Source of the DNA: Oscillospiraceae bacterium | GTDB lineage: Bacteria > Bacillota > Clostridia > Oscillospirales > Ruminococcaceae | Reading direction: 5' to 3' | DNA length: 64,000 bases | NCBI GenBank assembly: GCA_024404815.1 | Contig: JAKSPL010000002.1 | Location: 1 to 64,000 of the forward strand | Part shown: piece by piece, positions 59,105-64,000 of the stretch | Layout: the number at the start of each line of letters is the position of its first letter | How positions within the stretch are numbered: position 1 is the first letter of the stretch | Translations under genes and position numbers: made by a program | Notes under the pieces: model-generated | Told to the model about the DNA's origin: nothing | The model's input: the letters and a program-made list of their open reading frames with translations, nothing else | Databases searched by the model: none

Positions 59105-61133
59105 TTTCTGCTCCTTTGTTCAGCACTCTGCCGATGGTGGTGTCAGGGTAATACTTTGCGTAGAGGTCGAGGATCTGTCTGACCATATACTTTGCGTTTT
59201 TGCCGCCCTCGACCATTGCACAGAACGCGATTTCCGGATTCTGTGCAGGTGCATAGCCGATGACAAAGCTGTCCGTGCCGCGCGGCGACTGGGGAGTACC
59301 TGTCTTGATCGCGACCTGAAAACCCAGCTTGTTGAGGTCATATTGTGCAGGCATGGCGGTCTGTGCGGCACCGATCATGCCCTGTTCGATATAGTTGTAC
59401 ATTCCCTCCGCCTGAATCGGGATGGTTTGTGCAATGACAGGGGCTTTGTCCTCGATTTTTTCCGTCATTGCGTTGTTCCAGACACTCTGAATGAGGTGCG
59501 GCTGATAGCGCACGCCCTCGTTGGCGATGGTGCTTGCGACAACGGACATTTGCAGGGGTGTGACCTGAATTTCTGACTGTCCAATCGCCGCCTGTGTAAT
59601 TTCACCGACATACCAGTCGATGCCGAGATTGTCAAAGGTTTCGGGGCAGGCGAGATAGCCGCCGCTGTCGCCTGATTCGAGTCCCAGCGGACTGCCCAGA
59701 CCATACATCTGCTCGTAGTTGACCAGACGGTCGATGCCCAGTTTCAAGCCCGTTTCGTAGAAGAAAATGTTGCAGGAAACAGTCAGCGCACGCGACACGT
59801 TGATATAGTGGTGCGTGCCTGTGCAGTGGAACATCGTGTCGATATACTTGTAGTTTCGGTTGCAGTAGAACGTTGAATTGCCCGAAATGATCCCCTCGTT
59901 CAGACCTGCCGTTGCGGTAATGGTCTTAAACGTCGAGCCGGGACGGTACATACCGTCTGTTGCGCGGTTGACGAGCGGCGTGTTGGGTGCGTTCAGTATG
60001 GCAGAATAGTTATTCAGGAAGTCGTTGAGGTCATAGCTTGGCGCAGTTGCCAGTCCCAGTACGGCATTGTCTTTGGTGTCCAGTACCGAGATCGCGCCGC
60101 AGTTTGCATTTCGGCATTCTTTTTCGGTGTTCCGCAGATGGGTGCAGTAATCGGACAGCAGAATCTGCAATTCGCGCTGGAAATCGCTGTTGAGGGTGAG
60201 CTGAATGGTCTGACCGCCGACAGGTTCTTCCGTGACGGCAACAGAAGTGACATCACCGCCCGTGACGGTGATTTCCTTTGTGCCGTTGATGCCGCGCAGA
60301 CTGCTTTCGCAGGCGGCTTCCAGACCGCTTTTTCCGACGGTATCGGACAGTTCGTAGTCGTCATGACCGTTTTCGAGGAGTGTTTTATATTCGTCCTCGC
60401 TGTAAATCGGGCCGACATAGCCGATCTCGTGGGGGATCACATCACCCTGTTCGATCGTGCGGATGGCTTCCTCGACGATGTTGACGCCTTTGAGGGAGAG
60501 CCGCATTTCCTTGATGCGCGTGACTGTGTCGATGTCCACATCGTTTGCGAGGTAGAAAACATTCGACATGGAAAAACTGCGTGCGAGCATTTCGTAGCGG
60601 ATACCTGCGAGAATACGCTGTTCCTGCTGTGTATAGCTGTCGGAGATCGCATAGTCGGCAATCAAGCCCTGCACACAGTTTTCCGCTGTGGCATAGCTGT
60701 TGACCTTGATATCCGATTTGAGCTTTTCCAGCACATCCTCATCGGTGACAGTAAACGTGTAGGGTGCTTCTGTGGAAATCGGGAGCGAATCGTTCCATGT
60801 ATAGCCTTCCTCCTGCAAAATGCGGACGATGCGGAGGAGAATATCGTTGCCCTCGGCATTGTCATAGGGGAAATAGGCTTTCTCGATGATGAGGTTATAG
60901 CCGATCTTGTTGGAGACGATGGGTTTTCCCGTACAGTCTACAATTTCGCCGCGTGTTGCAGGCATGACCTGCGAGTAGACGGTGGTATTGGTCACAACAG
61001 GGGTTTCCTCCTCTGTTGCGACGATTTGCAGCATCATCAGGCGATAGACCGCGAGTGTTCCTGCGGCAAGCACCAGCAAAATCAGGAACGTGCTGCGGAG
61101 AAATTCCGAGAGCTGACGTAAAATTTCTTTCAT
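59079..61133 (-). CDS. mrdA: Class B penicillin-binding protein 2 (elongation type)
   Basis: 684-residue monofunctional transpeptidase. N-terminal membrane segment about 15-35; pedestal domain with ATRGEIVDCTGKPIVSNK; and the transpeptidase domain with SxxK in YRPGSTFKTITATAG, SxN in LTVSCNIFFYE and KTGTPQSPRG. Layout and length fit PBP2 of the cell-elongation machinery and not the PASTA-bearing division type. AGGAG precedes ATG 61133. Stands between hisS and ilvN in the leftward run. Confidence 0.9.
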   Translation of the reverse strand: MKEILRQLSEFLRSTFLILLVLAAGTLAVYRLMMLQIVATEEETPVVTNTTVYSQVMPATRGEIVDCTGKPIVSNKIGYNLIIEKAYFPYDNAEGNDILLRIVRILQEEGYTWNDSLPISTEAPYTFTVTDEDVLEKLKSDIKVNSYATAENCVQGLIADYAISDSYTQQEQRILAGIRYEMLARSFSMSNVFYLANDVDIDTVTRIKEMRLSLKGVNIVEEAIRTIEQGDVIPHEIGYVGPIYSEDEYKTLLENGHDDYELSDTVGKSGLEAACESSLRGINGTKEITVTGGDVTSVAVTEEPVGGQTIQLTLNSDFQRELQILLSDYCTHLRNTEKECRNANCGAISVLDTKDNAVLGLATAPSYDLNDFLNNYSAILNAPNTPLVNRATDGMYRPGSTFKTITATAGLNEGIISGNSTFYCNRNYKYIDTMFHCTGTHHYINVSRALTVSCNIFFYETGLKLGIDRLVNYEQMYGLGSPLGLESGDSGGYLACPETFDNLGIDWYVGEITQAAIGQSEIQVTPLQMSVVASTIANEGVRYQPHLIQSVWNNAMTEKIEDKAPVIAQTIPIQAEGMYNYIEQGMIGAAQTAMPAQYDLNKLGFQVAIKTGTPQSPRGTDSFVIGYAPAQNPEIAFCAMVEGGKNAKYMVRQILDLYAKYYPDTTIGRVLNKGAENGTENGTD

Positions 61134-61169
61134 GCTTACGAACTCCTGTGTGGGCAGAAAGACGAATGC

Positions 61170-62471
61170 TTACAGCAGAGAAGAACCGTCCCCGAACATA
61201 TCGTTTAAGGAAAGCTCGGTATAGTCCTCCAGAAAATGTTCGTCCAGACGAATCGGACGCTGTTCTCCTGTTTTCATGTTTTTGAGCTGTGCCTGTTTTT
61301 GTTCCAGCTCGTTCGAGCCGAGCACGATGAGGTAATCCGTACCCAGCTTGTCAGCATATTTCATCTGGGATTTGAATGTACGGTCTGCAAGGTCGAATTC
61401 TGCGCGGATGCCTGCTTCGCGGAGTTTTGCGGCGAGCTGCATGGCAACAGGGCGAGCCGCATCATCCATTGGTGCGAGGTAGACATTGCAGTGATTCGGA
61501 TCCATAAATTCGCAGCCCTGATTTTCCATTGTGAGGATCAGGCGTTCCAGACCAAGACCGAAGCCGAGTGCAGGAACTTTCTGACCGCCGAGCTGTTCGA
61601 TCAGACCGTCATAGCGGCCGCCTGCACAGACAGTCCCCTGTGCGCCGATGTCGGTGGAGATGAATTCGAATACCGTTTTGGTGTAGTAGTCCAGACCGCG
61701 GACAATGTGCGGGTCGATGGTGTATTCGACACCCATGCCCGTGAGGATCTCCTGCAATTTTGCAAAGTGCGCCTGACAATCTTCACAGAGATAGTCGAGG
61801 ATCAGCGGTGCATCTTTTGCGATCTCGCCGCAGATGGGGCTCTTGCAGTCGAGGATACGCATGGGGTTTCTGTCCAGACGGCTCATGCAGGTTTCGCAGA
61901 GCTTGTCGGTATATGCTGCGAAGTATTCTTTGAGTGCCTGTGTATATTTTGCACGGCAGGTCGGACAGCCGATGCTGTTGAGGTGCAGCACGATATTTTT
62001 AAGACCTGCGGTGTCCAGAACGGTTTTACCGAGCAGAATGACTTCCGCATCGGCATACGGAGAAGCAGAGCCTGCCATTTCCACACCGAACTGGTGGAAT
62101 TCGCGGAGTCTGCCTGCCTGCGGACGCTCGTGGCGGAAGCAGGAGAGAATATAGAACACTTTCTGGGGGAGTGCTTCTGCGAGCATACCGTTTTGGAGCA
62201 TTGCACGAATTGTACCTGCGGTGCCTTCGGGACGCAGGGTGAACACGGTTTCCTTTGCAGTCACCGAGTACATTTCTTTCTGGACAACGTCTGTTGTTTC
62301 GCCGACAGAACGCTGGAACAGTTCTGTTGTTTCAAAAGTCGGAACGCGGATCTCCGAGAAACCGAATTTTTCTGCTGCTTCGCGGACGATGGTTTCCACG
62401 GTTTTCCACTTGTGGATCGTTTTCGGTGTAACGTCCTCTGTGCCGTTCGGGCGCGTAATATATTTTGCCAT
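61170..62471 (-). CDS. hisS: Histidyl-tRNA synthetase
   Basis: 433-residue class II aminoacyl-tRNA synthetase. N-terminal RPNGTEDVTP; motif 2 region YILSCFRHERPQAGRLREFHQFGVE; histidine-specific IVRGLDYYTKTVFEF and GGRYDGLIEQLGG; motif 3 PALGFGLGLERLIL; C-terminal anticodon-binding domain from about 330. An internal Cys cluster (CPTCRAKY, CETCMSRL, CEDCQAHF) in the insertion domain is typical of clostridial HisRS. ATG 62471 follows AAAGGA. Confidence 0.96.
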   Translation of the reverse strand: MAKYITRPNGTEDVTPKTIHKWKTVETIVREAAEKFGFSEIRVPTFETTELFQRSVGETTDVVQKEMYSVTAKETVFTLRPEGTAGTIRAMLQNGMLAEALPQKVFYILSCFRHERPQAGRLREFHQFGVEMAGSASPYADAEVILLGKTVLDTAGLKNIVLHLNSIGCPTCRAKYTQALKEYFAAYTDKLCETCMSRLDRNPMRILDCKSPICGEIAKDAPLILDYLCEDCQAHFAKLQEILTGMGVEYTIDPHIVRGLDYYTKTVFEFISTDIGAQGTVCAGGRYDGLIEQLGGQKVPALGFGLGLERLILTMENQGCEFMDPNHCNVYLAPMDDAARPVAMQLAAKLREAGIRAEFDLADRTFKSQMKYADKLGTDYLIVLGSNELEQKQAQLKNMKTGEQRPIRLDEHFLEDYTELSLNDMFGDGSSLL

Positions 62472-62513
62472 AGATATAGTCCTTTCAATCAAACATCGGG
62501 CATTCCTAAGACA

Positions 62514-62544
62514 GAAAAATTGCCCCTTTGGGCAAAGGGGCAAT
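62514..62544 (-). terminator. Terminator between mgsA and hisS
   Basis: Perfect 12-bp stem ATTGCCCCTTTG and CAAAGGGGCAAT with a 2-nt loop, then TTTTT on the minus strand. It should separate minD-mgsA from hisS-mrdA-ilvN. Confidence 0.85.
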
Positions 62545-62560
62545 CGTAGCTGTCTGCTGC

Positions 62561-62965
62561 TTACATAACAGGGTTGCCAATCTCACGCCAATCAAGGTCA
62601 CCGCGTTCGAGGGCAAGGATCAATGCCTCGGCGGTCGCGATATTGGTAGCAACCGGAACATTGTGTACGTCGCAAAGACGCAGGAGGTTCATGTCGTTCG
62701 GCTCAGAGGCTTTCGGGTTGATGGGGTCACGGAAGAAGAGAAGCACGTCGATCTCGTCGCAGGAGATGCGTGCGCAAATTTCCTGACCGCCGCCCTGAGC
62801 ACCGCTTAAGAATCTCTTAATGGAAAGGCCGGTTGCTTCTGCTACCTGCTTTCCGGTTGTGCCGGTCGCACAGAGGGTATGTCGGGACAAAATACCGCAG
62901 TAAGCGGTGCAGAACTGGATCATCAGTTCTTTTTTTGCGTCGTGGGCAATCAAAGCAATCGTCAT
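62561..62965 (-). CDS. mgsA: Methylglyoxal synthase
   Basis: 134-residue enzyme turning dihydroxyacetone phosphate into methylglyoxal, a bypass of lower glycolysis under phosphate limitation. Family blocks: IALIAHDAKKELM, LCATGTTGKQV, LSGAQGGGQEI (phosphate binding), LLFFRDPINPKASEPNDMNLLRLCDVHNVPVATN with the catalytic Asp. Full length. AGAAAGGA precedes the ATG. It follows minD, as in several clostridia. Confidence 0.95.
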   Translation of the reverse strand: MTIALIAHDAKKELMIQFCTAYCGILSRHTLCATGTTGKQVAEATGLSIKRFLSGAQGGGQEICARISCDEIDVLLFFRDPINPKASEPNDMNLLRLCDVHNVPVATNIATAEALILALERGDLDWREIGNPVM

Positions 62966-63039
62966 CTGGATAGTCAGTCCTTTCTATTCAAAATTATCTG
63001 TCTGTGACGCGGGAAACGTCCAGAGGAAAGCGTGGTTTC

Positions 63040-63780
63040 TCAGCCGATCTTGACCGTCAGCGGAGCATTCTCACCGCGCAGACGCTTGGAAATTGCGTCG
63101 AAAGCGGCAAGGCTGGGTGCTGTGGACGGGATCGGCTCGCCCTTGCCTGTTGCAATGACAAGGTTGTAGTCATCTGGGATGACGCCGATGAGCTGAACAC
63201 CGATGGTGTCGATGATCTCATCGAGGTCGCGGACAAGTTCTGCGCCGATCGCCTTTTTGCTGACCTTGTTGATGATCAGACGCTGACGGCGGTTGCCGCG
63301 TGCATAGAACTCGTCGGACATCATCTGTGCATCGCGGACACAGATGGGATCAGGTGTTGTGACGACAAGGATGAGGTTTGCCTGCTCGACGATGTCGAAG
63401 ACATGGCTGTTGATACCTGCACCGGTGTCGATGATGATATAGTCATAATATTTGCGGACCGCGCGGCAGATGTCAATGAGCTGCTCGACGGTAACAGTCT
63501 GGAAAGGATTCTTCGGAGCACAGAGAACAAACAGATTGCTTGCCATCGGGACACGGGTAACGGCGTCCAGCGCAGAGACCTTGCCGTCAAGGACATCGCT
63601 CAGGTCATACTTGATCTGGCTGGTCATGCCGAAGATGATGTCGATGCAGCGGAGACCGAAATCCAGCTCAATAATGAGTGTACGGCTTCCCTGCTTTGCG
63701 AGGGTATATCCGATACCGGCACAGATAGAAGATTTTCCTGTACCGCCTTTGCCTGATGTGACAGCAATCGTTTTTGACAT
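63040..63780 (-). CDS. minD: MinD-family septum-site ATPase
   Basis: 246-residue deviant Walker ATPase. P-loop SGKGGTGKSS at about 9-18 with the signature Lys, LIIELDFGLRCIDIIFG, YDYIIIDTGAGIN, VTTPDPICVRDAQMM and the amphipathic C-terminal region SKRLRGENAPLTVKIG, which in MinD mediates membrane binding. It places or inhibits the division site. No minC or minE lies beside it in this window, so part of the system must be elsewhere or absent; in related genera minD often neighbours mgsA. GAAGGAG precedes ATG 63780. Confidence 0.9.
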   Translation of the reverse strand: MSKTIAVTSGKGGTGKSSICAGIGYTLAKQGSRTLIIELDFGLRCIDIIFGMTSQIKYDLSDVLDGKVSALDAVTRVPMASNLFVLCAPKNPFQTVTVEQLIDICRAVRKYYDYIIIDTGAGINSHVFDIVEQANLILVVTTPDPICVRDAQMMSDEFYARGNRRQRLIINKVSKKAIGAELVRDLDEIIDTIGVQLIGVIPDDYNLVIATGKGEPIPSTAPSLAAFDAISKRLRGENAPLTVKIG

Positions 63781-63883
63781 ATTCAATACTCCTTCCACAG
63801 GGCAGACGGCATCACCCGACAGCCCATGAGAATCTCAATTCGAATAAGATATAGTGTAAAATAGGCACAACATACCATATATT

Positions 63884-63911
63884 ATTATACCACAAATATC
63901 CGATTTGTCAA
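63884..63911 (-). promoter_or_regulatory. Promoter of minD-mgsA
   Basis: Minus strand TTGACA (63911-63906) and TATAAT (63889-63884), 16-bp spacer, about 105 bp before minD. I see no gene in 63912-64000. Confidence 0.8.
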
Positions 63912-64000
63912 ATCCATTTTTCAAAATATTCAAAAGATTGGCAGAGTTGATTGTTTTCGAAGTCCTGTTTTGTGCATTTTCACAACAACGGCAACGGAAA

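Noticed and set aside
1..64000. CRISPR array, tRNA, rRNA, insertion sequence, prophage or toxin-antitoxin pair
   Set aside because: I looked for regular direct repeats with spacers, cloverleaf sequences, transposase motifs and small paired genes, and found none that I could support.

Overview
The window looks like a chromosome segment from a Gram-positive, cellulose-degrading clostridium of the Ruminococcus type (Oscillospiraceae). Four sequences carry type I dockerin repeats, there are three CotH-family proteins, two GH5 glycanases (one with a CBM6), an LTA-synthase-type enzyme, and near-consensus sigma-A promoters with strong AGGAGG-type ribosome binding sites. Base composition is about half GC by eye. 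I see no rRNA, tRNA, CRISPR array, transposase or phage gene.

Layout. 1-430: gene-free array of short palindromes. 474-2896: ECF sigma factor and its membrane anti-sigma partner. 3136-11622: CotH lipoprotein, cytoplasmic GH5, SPFH protein, D,D-carboxypeptidase, LTA-synthase-like enzyme, PnuC transporter. 11794-14738: gatCAB, in which GatA is short and lacks most of its catalytic signature. 14771-15180: duplicated terminators around a second palindrome array. 15277-22895: a divergent surface module (CotH, DUF4956, VTC domain leftwards; response regulator, histidine kinase, dockerin/carbohydrate-binding protein rightwards) with a mirror-image pair of regulator-like boxes between the two halves. 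22969-23250: a probable small RNA gene. 23465-29142: dockerin-CotH fusion, a GH5-CBM6-dockerin gene interrupted by one in-frame TAA, and a divergent AraC regulator. 29282-33885: large membrane protein, hypoxanthine phosphoribosyltransferase, dockerin-CAP protein.

34058-43259 is a nearly complete arginine biosynthesis cluster (argG, argH, argC, argJ, argB, argD, argF) containing three small unknown genes. 43470-44593 is a coupled pair of membrane proteins. 44803-50172 holds PBP1a, an rRNA methyltransferase, lysA and a cytidine-deaminase-like enzyme. 50339-53079 holds two acetyltransferases, ispF, ispD and a zinc-ribbon protein. 53359-57726 holds an M23 peptidase with an apparently non-canonical start codon and a copper ATPase fused to a CopZ domain. 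57783-63780 is a leftward run: minD, mgsA, hisS, PBP2, ilvN, ArsC-like, membrane protein.

The most unusual items are: (1) degenerate GatA; (2) the TAA that detaches a dockerin from a cellulase; (3) the CopA-CopZ fusion with an internal ribosome binding site; (4) the mirrored boxes controlling the VTC/CotH module; (5) arrays of 16-20 bp palindromes with 3-4 nt loops in four intergenic regions; (6) the small RNA locus with tandem promoters.
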